Source: Bdellovibrionaceae bacterium UBA6502 | Lineage (GTDB): Bacteria > Bdellovibrionota > Bdellovibrionia > Bdellovibrionales > UBA840 | NCBI GenBank assembly: GCA_002436415.1 | Contig: DJMA01000033.1 | Location: forward strand, 121,824-185,823 | Length of the DNA stretch: 64,000 nucleotides | Direction of reading: 5' to 3' | Shown here: one piece after another, positions 18,388-25,414 of the stretch | Layout: every line of letters begins with the position of its first letter | Position numbering within the stretch: the first letter of the stretch is position 1 | Program-made: the position numbers and the translations under genes | Notes under the pieces: model-generated | What the model saw: only the letters and a program-made list of their open reading frames with translations | Told to the model about the DNA's origin: nothing | Database searches by the model: none

Positions 18388-19313
18388 TGGCGTGGACTAA
18401 TATAGATGATGAGTTTTTGATAAGAAACAAGCACGGAAAAATTGCTGCTAAAATGGAGGGGGCCATTACGAAGGAAGAGGCTTTGGTTGCCTGTATTTGG
18501 CTTTGGAGAAATTCGCAAGAAGAAATGGCCGACTCGGGGACTTTCTTTGAAATCTTGGACTGGGCGGAAATATCCTGCGAGGAGGTTGGGAAAAAATTTA
18601 TTAGCGCCTTAACAAGTCCCAGAATAAATCTTTTAGAGAAAAAAACTGATGGTACTTTTAGAGTAAAGGGAAATCGGCAGCATATAGAAAATAAAAAGAA
18701 GTCTAGTAATAAGGCAAAAAAAGCGGCTGCAAAAAGGTGGAGTAAAACCAAAGAAATTCGCTCAGATGAAAATAAAGAGCAAGTGAATGCTCCAAGCAAT
18801 GCTCCAAGCATAGGTCAAGCAATGCTCAGCGATGCTCCAAGCAATGCCAATACAATACAAAGCAATACAATACAAAGCAATGCAATACAAAGCAATGCAA
18901 TACAAAGCAAACACTCCAACAAGGAATCTGAGCTTGAAGACTTTTTTAAAGTTGCAAAAGCTTTCTGGATCGAAGCAACGGGCACCACTGCCATGGGCAA
19001 TGCCAGGACGAAAATTTCCAATCACATAAACTCACCGCAAAAAAAAGAAAACCTGCTAGAGGCGATCAAAAACTATGGCGAAGTTTTGAAGGTTGAAACC
19101 GACCGACCAATCAAGACCTCGTTAGACACGTTTATCGGCTCGCCTGAGCGTGGATTGTACTATCTTGACTACATTGATGTGGGTTGCGTAGATGACGCAA
19201 GGAAGAGGGCTTCTCGTAAGAATAGCGTAGCGTCACAAAAGAAGACAAAAAACCAGCAACTTTTGGAAAATCATCAAATCCTTTTTGAGAAAATCGAAAG
19301 AGGTGAGCTGTAA
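18387..19313 (+). CDS. Putative phage replication initiator/replisome organiser with internal iterons
   Basis: 308 residues. The N-terminal 100 residues (MAWTNIDDEFLIRNKHGKIA, then a helical block with VACIWLWRN) resemble the winged-helix start of phage replisome-organiser proteins. A basic linker (KKSSNKAKKAAAKRWSKTK) is followed by a low-complexity tract encoded by short DNA repeats (NTIQSNTIQSNAIQSNAIQSK), then a helical C-terminal domain. The layout (DNA-binding N-terminus, repeat-encoded linker, C-terminal partner domain) parallels lambda O, whose origin lies inside the gene. The neighbouring zinc-binding gene at 19622 could be a helicase loader. Function inferred. Confidence 0.65.
   Translation: MAWTNIDDEFLIRNKHGKIAAKMEGAITKEEALVACIWLWRNSQEEMADSGTFFEILDWAEISCEEVGKKFISALTSPRINLLEKKTDGTFRVKGNRQHIENKKKSSNKAKKAAAKRWSKTKEIRSDENKEQVNAPSNAPSIGQAMLSDAPSNANTIQSNTIQSNAIQSNAIQSKHSNKESELEDFFKVAKAFWIEATGTTAMGNARTKISNHINSPQKKENLLEAIKNYGEVLKVETDRPIKTSLDTFIGSPERGLYYLDYIDVGCVDDARKRASRKNSVASQKKTKNQQLLENHQILFEKIERGEL
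18785..18913 (+). repeat. Iteron-like direct repeats, candidate phage origin
   Basis: Four adjacent 15-bp units at 18854-18868, 18869-18883, 18884-18898 and 18899-18913 share AATACAAAGCAA; the second and third are identical (AATACAAAGCAATGC). Just upstream (about 18786-18848) are several copies of a related GCTCCAAGCAAT unit. They lie in the replication-protein gene, keep its frame, and are AT-rich, as expected of iterons. Confidence 0.65.
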
Positions 19314-19621
19314 TGAGAAAAGCTATTTTAAGTTTTGCAACTTTCATCGGTGTTGAGTTGGAAGATAAACAAATTACGGAATATTCAAATTGGGTTGAAT
19401 CTGAAATAAACGAAATCGAATTTAGAAAAGGCGCATCAAAATATATCAAGTTTGATCTTAGAAATCGACATGGGGCCGAGCATATCTCAGTAACGCTAGC
19501 CAAAATTATTGATTACGCAAAGCCAAGAGAAGAGCTGGAAAGACAAGCCAGGATTCTAGATATGACTAAACAATTAAACGACTATAACAAAAAAAGATTA
19601 GCTCGAAGCGAGGATTCTTAA
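19313..19621 (+). CDS. Hypothetical early phage protein
   Basis: 102 residues, overlapping the previous stop by one base (TAATG). Mixed helical, basic C-terminus (KQLNDYNKKRLARSEDS). No family recognised; position between the initiator-like and zinc-binding genes suggests a role in replication. Confidence 0.6.
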   Translation: MRKAILSFATFIGVELEDKQITEYSNWVESEINEIEFRKGASKYIKFDLRNRHGAEHISVTLAKIIDYAKPREELERQARILDMTKQLNDYNKKRLARSEDS

Positions 19622-20134
19622 ATGGATTTAAAAGAAATGGATAGCATCGAATTTGCCACAGTCTTTGAGCCAGTCGTTCAACTTTTTGGCCAACAAAAAT
19701 TCCCACAAGTTAGAATTGGGGCCTTTCATCAAGAGCTTAAGCATTTCTCGCATGAAGAAATTGAAGAGCTTGTAGATTTTATTTTGAAAAATTATTTCTC
19801 GCCTCCAACGATCAATGAGCTAAAAAAGTCAGCCTACGCAATTTTCGACAAAGCAGTTCAGAGAAGAGAGAAGATCATAAACAATTTTACCAAGGGCAGA
19901 AAGTGCGATTGGTGCGCTAATACTGGCATTATGGACGCAGTTAGCAGGGGAGAAGATTTGCAAATGTTTGCCTTTAGGTGCAAGTGCATTGCTGGAAAAT
20001 ATAAAGCTAACGGCGTAGGCGAGTGGACAGATAACCATGCTGAATATTTTAAAATCCTCAAGGCTACAAATACCGAATCGACAAATACAATCAAAATGAG
20101 CCTTAAAGATCTTCCACAATTAAAAAGCTTATAA
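19622..20134 (+). CDS. Phage protein with zinc-ribbon, possible replication accessory
   Basis: 170 residues. The first 90 are helical. They are followed by CDWCANTGIM and FRCKC, a DnaJ/ribbon-like CxxC...CxC set that probably binds zinc. This design occurs in phage early proteins next to replication initiators and in some helicase loaders. It abuts the preceding stop. Role inferred from context only. Confidence 0.6.
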   Translation: MDLKEMDSIEFATVFEPVVQLFGQQKFPQVRIGAFHQELKHFSHEEIEELVDFILKNYFSPPTINELKKSAYAIFDKAVQRREKIINNFTKGRKCDWCANTGIMDAVSRGEDLQMFAFRCKCIAGKYKANGVGEWTDNHAEYFKILKATNTESTNTIKMSLKDLPQLKSL

Positions 20135-20231
20135 ACAAATTCTGCATACACTCAGTTAGGAGAATTAATTTGCAATTTATAAATCGTAAATCTAGATTAA
20201 GTTTTCAAACTACTTATTCCAATTCGCATAA

Positions 20232-20247
20232 GCCCCCTTCGGGGGGC
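20232..20247 (+). terminator. Strong hairpin with UUCG tetraloop
   Basis: GCCCCC, loop TTCG, GGGGGC: a perfect 6-bp GC stem closed by a C(UUCG)G tetraloop, lying between the replication block and the small-gene block. There is no T-run after it, so it may be an attenuator or mRNA-stabilising structure rather than a full terminator. Confidence 0.55.
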
Positions 20248-20263
20248 ACCTCAAAGGAAACTT

Positions 20264-20431
20264 ATGGAAAATAATATTTTTCTAGGGGCTTTTATTGTCT
20301 TTTTACTGTTTTGTGGAAAGGCTTGTCTTGATCCCCAAATTCAATATTGGAAACTTAGAAGCGACCTAAAGAGATGCTTTGAACAATCTGAATTACCGAA
20401 ATCAATTTGCGAGAAGCTTTATGATAAGTGA
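20264..20431 (+). CDS. Small membrane-anchored phage protein
   Basis: 55 residues from ATG 20264 (AAAGGAA upstream). It has one hydrophobic segment (residues 5-18, IFLGAFIVFLLFCGKA) and three cysteines. Its stop overlaps the next gene start. Function unknown. Confidence 0.5.
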   Translation: MENNIFLGAFIVFLLFCGKACLDPQIQYWKLRSDLKRCFEQSELPKSICEKLYDK

Positions 20432-20636
20432 AGAGTTGAGAGAAAAGAATCTAGCTAAGATGAAGGCTAGAGGATTTACAGAAAATACCTATTACGTTTA
20501 TGAAGATTATAGAAGGGTAGCAAAAAGAAACTCAAGGCTTCAGGTTTTTACAAGGCCTATGAATGATCCTGATTTAGTTTTTTATACAACATTTTTTAGC
20601 CGAAGGTTTGCCGATGAAAAAAGTAGTCAAAAGTAG
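20421..20636 (+). CDS. Hypothetical phage protein
   Basis: 71 residues if ATG 20421 is used; it overlaps the previous stop, like its neighbours. Basic, with MKARGFTENTYYVYEDYRRVAKRNSRLQ; no recognised domain. Confidence 0.5.
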   Translation: MISEELREKNLAKMKARGFTENTYYVYEDYRRVAKRNSRLQVFTRPMNDPDLVFYTTFFSRRFADEKSSQK

Positions 20637-20724
20637 ACTCCAAAATTTGATGATAGCTTATTTTTTTACGGTGTTTTTCGTGGGGTTTTATATAGCGTTG
20701 GCTTTGATTGTGAAGGTGGTTTGA
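20614..20724 (+). CDS. Very small single-TM phage protein
   Basis: 36 residues: short basic N-terminus, then one membrane helix (MIAYFFTVFFVGFYIALALI). It is nested between two overlapping genes, starting inside the preceding one and ending beside the next. Its size and position suggest a real membrane micro-protein, but there is no family match. Confidence 0.4.
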   Translation: MKKVVKSRLQNLMIAYFFTVFFVGFYIALALIVKVV

Positions 20725-20726
20725 GA

Positions 20727-20963
20727 ATGAATTTATTAATTTTTATTTTAGGAATAGCTATAGGGATATTTCTATATAGGATTGTTTCCAATAGCAATTT
20801 CGATTCATATGAGCCATATGATCCAACGGATGACATCCAAAATTCTGAAAGATCAGGCTTGTTGTATTTTAAAGATTATGGCACCGGGATTGAGTATATT
20901 TCTAATCCTAATGGCGGACCGCTTTTGATGCGTGAGAAAGGCGAAAATGAAACACGAACTTAA
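20727..20963 (+). CDS. Small membrane-anchored phage protein
   Basis: 78 residues from ATG 20727. An N-terminal membrane helix (LLIFILGIAIGIFLYRIV) is followed by a hydrophilic tail rich in D, N and G. Function unknown; part of the run of tiny early genes. Confidence 0.5.
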   Translation: MNLLIFILGIAIGIFLYRIVSNSNFDSYEPYDPTDDIQNSERSGLLYFKDYGTGIEYISNPNGGPLLMREKGENETRT

Positions 20964-21042
20964 TGAAGCAATTGGGATATTTATCACAGGGCCAATTCTT
21001 GGCAGTTTGTTCTGGATAATAATATATTTTATTTTTAGATAG
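20947..21042 (+). CDS. Very small single-TM phage protein
   Basis: 31 residues beginning inside the previous gene (ATG 20947), largely one hydrophobic helix (IFITGPILGSLFWIIIYFIF). AGGAG at 21040-21045 for the next gene overlaps its stop. Plausible micro-protein, low certainty. Confidence 0.35.
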   Translation: MKHELNEAIGIFITGPILGSLFWIIIYFIFR

Positions 21043-21051
21043 GAGATTAAT

Positions 21052-21402
21052 ATGAAGGTTTTTCAGTTAAACGATGTTGATTGTGTAGCAGCAAAAAACA
21101 TAGAGGAAGCAATACAATTTTATTGTGTGCAAGTTTCAAACGGTGTTGTTGATGAAAAGTTCATAGAAGAATTTTTAGAAGAACCATTTGAGATTAGCGA
21201 AGCAGAAATGAATAGTAAAAAACTGATTGATATTGACGAAGATGATTTTTTTAAAAGGCTTAAAGAACTAGAGGAAAGATATACAGTCAAAGAAGCACAT
21301 GAAATTTTGATGATAGATATGCCTACCTATGCAGAGGTTTTAAAAAAACAAATAGCCGAGAAAGAACAGTTTCCATTGTTGTTTTCAAGTTCAGAGTGGT
21401 GA
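21052..21402 (+). CDS. Hypothetical phage protein
   Basis: 116 residues, acidic, helical; starts 10 bases after an AGGAG. It contains alternating charged segments (DDFFKRLKELEERYTVKEA). No recognised family. Confidence 0.55.
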   Translation: MKVFQLNDVDCVAAKNIEEAIQFYCVQVSNGVVDEKFIEEFLEEPFEISEAEMNSKKLIDIDEDDFFKRLKELEERYTVKEAHEILMIDMPTYAEVLKKQIAEKEQFPLLFSSSEW

Positions 21403-21406
21403 TCTT

Positions 21407-21808
21407 ATGAGTAGAGCATTAAGGCGAGCGCAACAAAAAGTTGGTAATAGGCTACAGAAGAAAAACTGGGACAGATTTAAGGATGTGACCATAGAAGGAC
21501 GAGAATTAGTCAAACAAAGTGAAAAATTAAAAGGACACCATCCAGATCAAGTGTTCAAAAACAATAAATACATAGTTCAAATTTTTCACGATATTAAGAG
21601 AAAAGGAAGTGTTTACACAAGGGTTATGGTTAGAAGATCCGACGCTAAGGCCATATATTCATGGCAAGACCTATATAGAATTAAAAACGAGATTTTTGGT
21701 GAAGAAATTGAAGCTATCCAATTTATGCCCCCAAAAAGTGAGTTAATAGATGCGGCAAATCTATATTGGTTTTTTATCGAACAGAATCAATTGAAAGGTG
21801 AAAAATGA
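21407..21808 (+). CDS. DUF7694-like phage protein
   Basis: 133 residues. The middle and C-terminal part (YTRVMVRRSDAKAIYSWQDLYRIKNEIFGEEIEAIQFMP, then AANLYWFF) has the layout I associate with the phage DUF7694 family (RVMIRR...W..L..IKNE..G....A..). N-terminus basic. Role unknown. Confidence 0.55.
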   Translation: MSRALRRAQQKVGNRLQKKNWDRFKDVTIEGRELVKQSEKLKGHHPDQVFKNNKYIVQIFHDIKRKGSVYTRVMVRRSDAKAIYSWQDLYRIKNEIFGEEIEAIQFMPPKSELIDAANLYWFFIEQNQLKGEK

Positions 21809-21906
21809 ATAAAACAGTTAAAACATTATTAATCTTTTTTTTAGTTATAGGGCTAATTAAGTTAATTCAAATCATTGAATATATATTCCCTTCGTTCGGC
21901 TTTTAA
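21805..21906 (+). CDS. Very small single-TM phage protein
   Basis: 33 residues starting in the stop of the preceding gene (ATGA). One membrane helix (TLLIFFLVIGLIKLIQIIEYI). Unknown function. Confidence 0.4.
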   Translation: MNKTVKTLLIFFLVIGLIKLIQIIEYIFPSFGF

Positions 21907-21917
21907 TAGAGGTAAAA

Positions 21918-22346
21918 ATGAATCAAAAGTTACTAATGCACTTGTTCTTACTCGCTGATGAAATGGAAATCAATTTGTATAGGCAAAGCATTTCATCAAT
22001 TATTTACAGGATTCAATCGCTTAGCTATGGAAAAGACGAAAACTTTTCTTATAAATATGTAGTTTCTGAGTTTGGCCCATTTGATAGCCGGATTTTTACA
22101 AATCTAAACACACTGATGGAAAATAAACTTATCGAAAGAATTTTCGAAGGTTTTAGGCAGATTTTTAAAATTACTCATCATGGCCACACAGAAGCAATGG
22201 ACGATAGCTTGTTTGTTTTGCCAAGCTTAAACGATGTTTTTATTTCAGTCTTAGAGCTTTATCAGAATGTAAAAGAAGAGAATTGGCAGAAATATAATTA
22301 TGAAACTTTAAAGCTAAGAGAGTATGAGTTTGGGGATGTAATATGA
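21918..22346 (+). CDS. Winged-helix-like phage protein (YwgA/SocA-type fold?)
   Basis: 142 residues. The segment YKYVVSEFGPFDSRIFTNLNTLMENKLIERIFEG has the pattern of a winged-helix module seen in YwgA/DUF4065-like proteins (Y-x-FGPF, then a helix and LI). It has a good GAGGTAAAAATG start. It could be a regulator or a phage anti-defence accessory; neither is shown. Confidence 0.5.
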   Translation: MNQKLLMHLFLLADEMEINLYRQSISSIIYRIQSLSYGKDENFSYKYVVSEFGPFDSRIFTNLNTLMENKLIERIFEGFRQIFKITHHGHTEAMDDSLFVLPSLNDVFISVLELYQNVKEENWQKYNYETLKLREYEFGDVI

Positions 22347-22636
22347 GCGAAGGAAAAGCGAGAGAGTATAAAAATCAAAAAGTAGCGATAGAAGTATTCT
22401 ATTGTGACAAAGATTTCGCGCCTTTTTATAAGGATTTAGAAGAAGCAAGAAGAGATTGTTTATTTGTAGCTGCAATGGTGAATTTATCTGATTATTTAGA
22501 TCTCCAAAAAGAAAACGAAAAGTTAAAAAGAGATAAAGAATTTCTTATCGGCTGGCATCTAGAGACTTGCTTTGATGAAATTGGTGACTGTGAAGTCTGT
22601 GCCGAGTTCGGCTTAACAAAGGGCGATTATGAGTGA
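22343..22636 (+). CDS. Ea22-like modular accessory protein A
   Basis: 97 residues; start overlaps the preceding stop (ATGA). Begins MSEGKARE and contains the coiled-coil signature LQKENEKLKRDKEFL, both shared with neighbours, and ends with a cysteine-containing tail (CFDEIGDCEVCAEFGL). The variable-head plus common LQxENExLK tail resembles Ead/Ea22-like proteins of temperate phages. Confidence 0.55.
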   Translation: MSEGKAREYKNQKVAIEVFYCDKDFAPFYKDLEEARRDCLFVAAMVNLSDYLDLQKENEKLKRDKEFLIGWHLETCFDEIGDCEVCAEFGLTKGDYE

Positions 22637-23087
22637 AGAAAAAGCGAGAGAGTTAGATATTGATTTTGGTGATTTAGTTGAAATCGAACAGCATAGATAT
22701 GGTTCAGATAATGAAAAATATATTTATAAAGTTATTGGTCGTCTGCAATCAAACACATGGGTTGATGTTCCTGTGGTATCAGCGGAAACGGAAACGATTC
22801 ATTTGCACCAGATGGAGGAAGTCGTTAGGTGCATTTGTTGTGGTGTTGATGAAACAAAAGTTTCTAGATTCAGAGTCAGTGATGTAAATATTTTGGAGCA
22901 TACTAAGGACGAGAAGAAACTCCAAAAAGAAAACGAAGCTTTGAAAGAGAAGCTTGAAAAATCTAAAGAGATATTAAAGCGAATAGCTGGCAAACATGAA
23001 AAATATCAATGTGATGATTTTGACGATTGTCAAATGACTGCTGAGGAACATTTGGAAGACTTGGAGGCCGAGAATGAAAAAGATTGA
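22629..23087 (+). CDS. Ea22-like modular accessory protein B
   Basis: 152 residues. It shares MSEEKARE with the gene before it. It has a beta-rich head, CICCG metal-binding-like cysteines, then LQKENEALKEKLEKSKEILK and a C-terminal LEDLEAENE. The codons for LEAE create the GGAGG ribosome site of the next, overlapping gene. Confidence 0.55.
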   Translation: MSEEKARELDIDFGDLVEIEQHRYGSDNEKYIYKVIGRLQSNTWVDVPVVSAETETIHLHQMEEVVRCICCGVDETKVSRFRVSDVNILEHTKDEKKLQKENEALKEKLEKSKEILKRIAGKHEKYQCDDFDDCQMTAEEHLEDLEAENEKD

Positions 23088-23466
23088 AATGCCTGATTTC
23101 CATAAGTTGACGCTTGGGGTGCTTGGCTATGGTGAAAGAAGCAATATAGTTCGGTGGTTCAAAGAAAACATCGAAGGCAAGTATCTCGTTGATGAATCTG
23201 AGTTGATAGAAGTTGAAGGCCGTCAATTTGACAATGCTTTGGTTTTTGGCAAGGGCGAGCATGAGATAAGAAATGCAGACAAAAAAGCACATCTAATCAA
23301 ATCAAGCATTCGGACAATTAAGCAAGATAGTCCAGAGGATGTTTTGAGGAAAATAACTAATCTACACGATAATATTCGAGACGGAAACATAGATGATATA
23401 GACGCTAAAAAACTTATTACTAGTCTGATCGAGGAAGCCAAAATAGCATTGGAGAGTGAGCGATGA
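23074..23466 (+). CDS. Hypothetical phage accessory protein
   Basis: 130 residues; starts within the previous gene behind an embedded GGAGG. Contains a charged, helical C-terminus (LIEEAKIALESER) but lacks the LQxENE repeat of its neighbours. No family recognised. Confidence 0.5.
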   Translation: MKKIEMPDFHKLTLGVLGYGERSNIVRWFKENIEGKYLVDESELIEVEGRQFDNALVFGKGEHEIRNADKKAHLIKSSIRTIKQDSPEDVLRKITNLHDNIRDGNIDDIDAKKLITSLIEEAKIALESER

Positions 23467-23846
23467 GTGAAATAAAACCACAAAAAGACCATTATATTGA
23501 TGAAGATCAATTAGGCGATGAATATTGTCACGCTGTAAAATGCAATGCGTGTTTCAGCACTGACATAGAAGGTGAGCTGAAAGGCTATGGGTGCGAAGGT
23601 AGAGACGATTTTTTAGATGAAAATGAAGAATTAGTTTTAGATTTTCAGGAAGCGTATTTTTTAATTGAAAAGAAAAGTGAAAAACTCCAAGCGGAAAATG
23701 CGGAGTTGAAATCTAAGTTTGAAATTGCAGTTGATTCATTGAAGAAAATTTCAAGCGGATTGACGACAGATCAGTCTAAAGTTGGATTTAAGACTAAGAA
23801 TTTGGCTTATCAAACCCTTAAAGAGCTGGAGGCCGAGCGTGAGTGA
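23463..23846 (+). CDS. Ea22-like modular accessory protein C
   Basis: 127 residues; start overlaps the preceding stop (ATGA). An acidic head with cysteines (KCNACF, GYGCEG) precedes LQAENAELKSKFEIAVDSLKK and a C-terminal LKELEAERE that again encodes the GGAGG (23828-23832) of the following gene. Confidence 0.55.
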   Translation: MSEIKPQKDHYIDEDQLGDEYCHAVKCNACFSTDIEGELKGYGCEGRDDFLDENEELVLDFQEAYFLIEKKSEKLQAENAELKSKFEIAVDSLKKISSGLTTDQSKVGFKTKNLAYQTLKELEAERE

Positions 23847-24120
23847 AGAAGAAATTTACGATAAAGCGCTAGAAAAATTCGGAATGGAAGCTCAAATTCT
23901 AATGTGTATTGAGGAAATGTCAGAGCTTACAAAAGAGCTTTGCAAAAATGATCGAGGCGTAGAAAACTCGCTAAAGATAGCTGAAGAACTAGCAGATGTA
24001 GAGATAATGCTAGAACAAATTGCGCTGATTTTTAAAGTAGGAAAGCTAGTCGAGATATTTAAGCAGGAGAAGCTTGCAAAGCTTTCTAGGTTGATTGGGG
24101 TGGAAAATGACCGAGTTTAA
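23839..24120 (+). CDS. MazG-like nucleotide pyrophosphohydrolase
   Basis: About 93 residues from GTG 23839 (GGAGG at 23828-23832). It has the all-alpha NTP-PPase metal motifs: EE in CIEEMSELTKEL (E-E-x-x-E) and ELADVEIMLEQ (E-x-x-D). MazG-type enzymes hydrolyse NTPs or dNTPs, and in phages may tune nucleotide pools or lower alarmone signalling. An in-frame TTG upstream (23782) is inside the preceding gene and unlikely. Confidence 0.75.
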   Translation: MSEEEIYDKALEKFGMEAQILMCIEEMSELTKELCKNDRGVENSLKIAEELADVEIMLEQIALIFKVGKLVEIFKQEKLAKLSRLIGVENDRV

Positions 24121-24436
24121 AGACAAAACTTTTTTAGAGGTTTTGCAAACCTATATATATGAAGTTGAAAGAGTCACAGGTCAAAAACCGCTAGAGCTTT
24201 ACTTAGATTGTCGTCTTGAAGACTTTTTTTATCACGATTTGAATCGTTTATGTTTGGCGCAATACAGTAAATGTAAACCAGAAAAAAGCGATAGTAAATT
24301 TATGGGTATTAATATAATTTCTTTAAGAGAATTTCAAAAACTCCAAGCGGAAAATGAAACTCTAAAACTTGAGATTAGAGATTTGCACAATGAGATTGAA
24401 GACTTGAATGATGAAATTAAAGAATCGGAAAACTAG
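24107..24436 (+). CDS. Ea22-like modular accessory protein D
   Basis: 109 residues from ATG 24107, overlapping the MazG-like stop. The head is unlike the other family members, but the C-terminus again has LQAENETLKLEIRDLHNEIEDLNDEI, a clear leucine-zipper coiled coil. Last of the modular set. Confidence 0.55.
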   Translation: MTEFKDKTFLEVLQTYIYEVERVTGQKPLELYLDCRLEDFFYHDLNRLCLAQYSKCKPEKSDSKFMGINIISLREFQKLQAENETLKLEIRDLHNEIEDLNDEIKESEN

Positions 24437-24604
24437 AAGTTAATGCTATATCATGTATATGTATATATCGAAAAAAAATAGTTTTTGAATGTATAAAGTT
24501 GTAAGTATTTAAAATCATTCAATTGGAAATTTAGCTCGTATATACATTTACTAGATTTTAATGAATGTATTCACTAGAAGTTAGTGAATCGGGAGGGGAA
24601 TGAA
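24437..24604. promoter_or_regulatory. AT-rich regulatory gap before acb2
   Basis: 168 bases rich in TATA-type steps, with repeated AATGTAT and a small hairpin (CACTA/TAGTG around 24571-24585) just before GGGAGGGG, the strong ribosome site of the next gene. Probably holds a separate promoter, but no clean -35/-10 pair stands out. Confidence 0.4.
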
Positions 24605-24805
24605 ATGGGATTAGAATTAAGAGAAAATCCACTAATGCAATTTTTTGAATACAAACATTTACCTGAGCATTTGCAAGCGGTAAGCAAACCCTTTGGTGAA
24701 TTGGCTGAAAAACTTTGCGAAACAATGGGAAATAATGCCGAAGGTGTTACCGCCCTAAGAAAGCTTTTAGAAGCTAAAGACTGCGCAGTAAGATCTTTGA
24801 TTTAA
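24605..24805 (+). CDS. acb2: Acb2/Tad1-hairpin family anti-CBASS protein
   Basis: 66 residues from ATG 24605 (GGGAGGGG at 24591-24598). The sequence FFEYKHLPEHLQAVSKPF, then LAEKLCETM and ALRKLLEAKDCAVRSL, matches the conserved pattern of Acb2 proteins, small phage helical hairpins that assemble and sequester cyclic di- and trinucleotides made by CBASS enzymes. Its role here would be to blunt host cyclic-nucleotide immunity during infection or lysogeny. It sits alone between the accessory block and packaging genes, a usual place for anti-defence genes. The full protein is short even for the family. Confidence 0.82.
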   Translation: MGLELRENPLMQFFEYKHLPEHLQAVSKPFGELAEKLCETMGNNAEGVTALRKLLEAKDCAVRSLI

Positions 24806-24813
24806 ATTTAAGG

Positions 24814-24978
24814 CGGCGTGGGCGCTGTGGAGGACATAGGTCCTTGAAAAGGATCCCAAGCTCACGTCTAGTCTTGAACCACCTGAGTATGTGGAAACTG
24901 TGGTGTAGTTGTGCTGGGATTGGTAGCGACACATTTGCAATGTAAAACGTATAGGGGTTCGATTCCCCGACGCCACTG
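24814..24978 (+). ncRNA. Structured RNA ending in a tRNA-like domain
   Basis: Non-coding interval with clear structure. Bases 24900-24906 (GTGGTGT) pair 7/7 (one G-U) with 24970-24976 (ACGCCAC), an acceptor-like stem closing a canonical T-arm (GGGG TTCGATT CCCC at 24954-24968). GGTA at 24922-24925 resembles a D-loop. The anticodon arm is weak (TTTGCAA loop on a 3-bp stem). Upstream, GGTCC and GGATC flank TTGAAAA (about 24840-24857), a separate good hairpin. This could be a degenerate phage tRNA (TGC or GCA anticodon) or a tRNA-mimicking RNA. No CCA is encoded. Confidence 0.45.
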
Positions 24979-24999
24979 TGGAAAACTGCTCAACTTATT

Positions 25000-25137
25000 A
25001 TGAAAAAATTCTTCAAAAAACTATTCTGCAAACATAAATTTATCAAGGTCGAAGGCCTAGGTAGAGTTGAGCTTCAAAAATGCCGATGTGGGGCTTTTAG
25101 AAAATGGGATAAAGAGCTTGAAATGGAAGTGTATTAA
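25000..25137 (+). CDS. Small phage protein with possible zinc-binding cysteines
   Basis: 45 residues from ATG 25000. It contains FCKHKF and KCRCGAFRKW, a C/H and CxC arrangement like small phage zinc-knuckle proteins. A strong terminator follows at 25168. Confidence 0.5.
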   Translation: MKKFFKKLFCKHKFIKVEGLGRVELQKCRCGAFRKWDKELEMEVY

Positions 25138-25167
25138 ATAAATTCCAGCAAGTTTTACGTGGAACAA

Positions 25168-25196
25168 CCCGGACGAATTTCCGGGCTTCCTTTTTT
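25168..25196 (+). terminator. Intrinsic terminator
   Basis: CCCGGA, loop CGAAT, TCCGGG, then CTTCC and six Ts. It separates the early/accessory transcript from the packaging region and lies between convergent genes. Confidence 0.8.
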
Positions 25197-25227
25197 AACA
25201 ACAAAAGATCAGTTAGAATTTTTTAGC

Positions 25228-25407
25228 CTAGCTAGCTTTTGTTTTCAAGAAATTAGAAATTAAATCTCGAATTAAACGGCCTGTGTCTACGCTTTCATAT
25301 TTCTTCAAATCCTGAAGCTCACGCTTCATTTCAGGCGTAATTGCCAAAGTAATTCTCTCAGTTAATATCGACTTTCTTAATCTTGGGAGTTCTTCAGTTA
25401 TTTGCAT
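25228..25407 (-). CDS. Ribbon-helix-helix regulator (minus strand)
   Basis: 59 residues on the minus strand, between early and late plus-strand genes. The stretch ITLAITPEMKRELQDLKKY followed by LIRDLISNFL has the strand-helix-helix pattern of MetJ/Arc/CopG repressors. It is divergent from the terminase gene, and the 90-bp interval between them holds several AAGTAATA sites. It probably controls the late (packaging) promoter and itself. Confidence 0.6.
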   Translation of the reverse strand: MQITEELPRLRKSILTERITLAITPEMKRELQDLKKYESVDTGRLIRDLISNFLKTKAS

Positions 25408-25414
25408 ACCTGTA

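Noticed and set aside
18762..19029. Several ORFs on both strands over the iterons (Cys/Leu/Ile or Tyr/Lys repeats)
   Set aside because: Produced by the 15-bp repeats in other frames; the plus-strand replication frame is the coherent one.
24814..24978. tmRNA
   Set aside because: T-arm and acceptor are tmRNA-like, but the length (about 165 nt) is too small and no tag-peptide frame is found.
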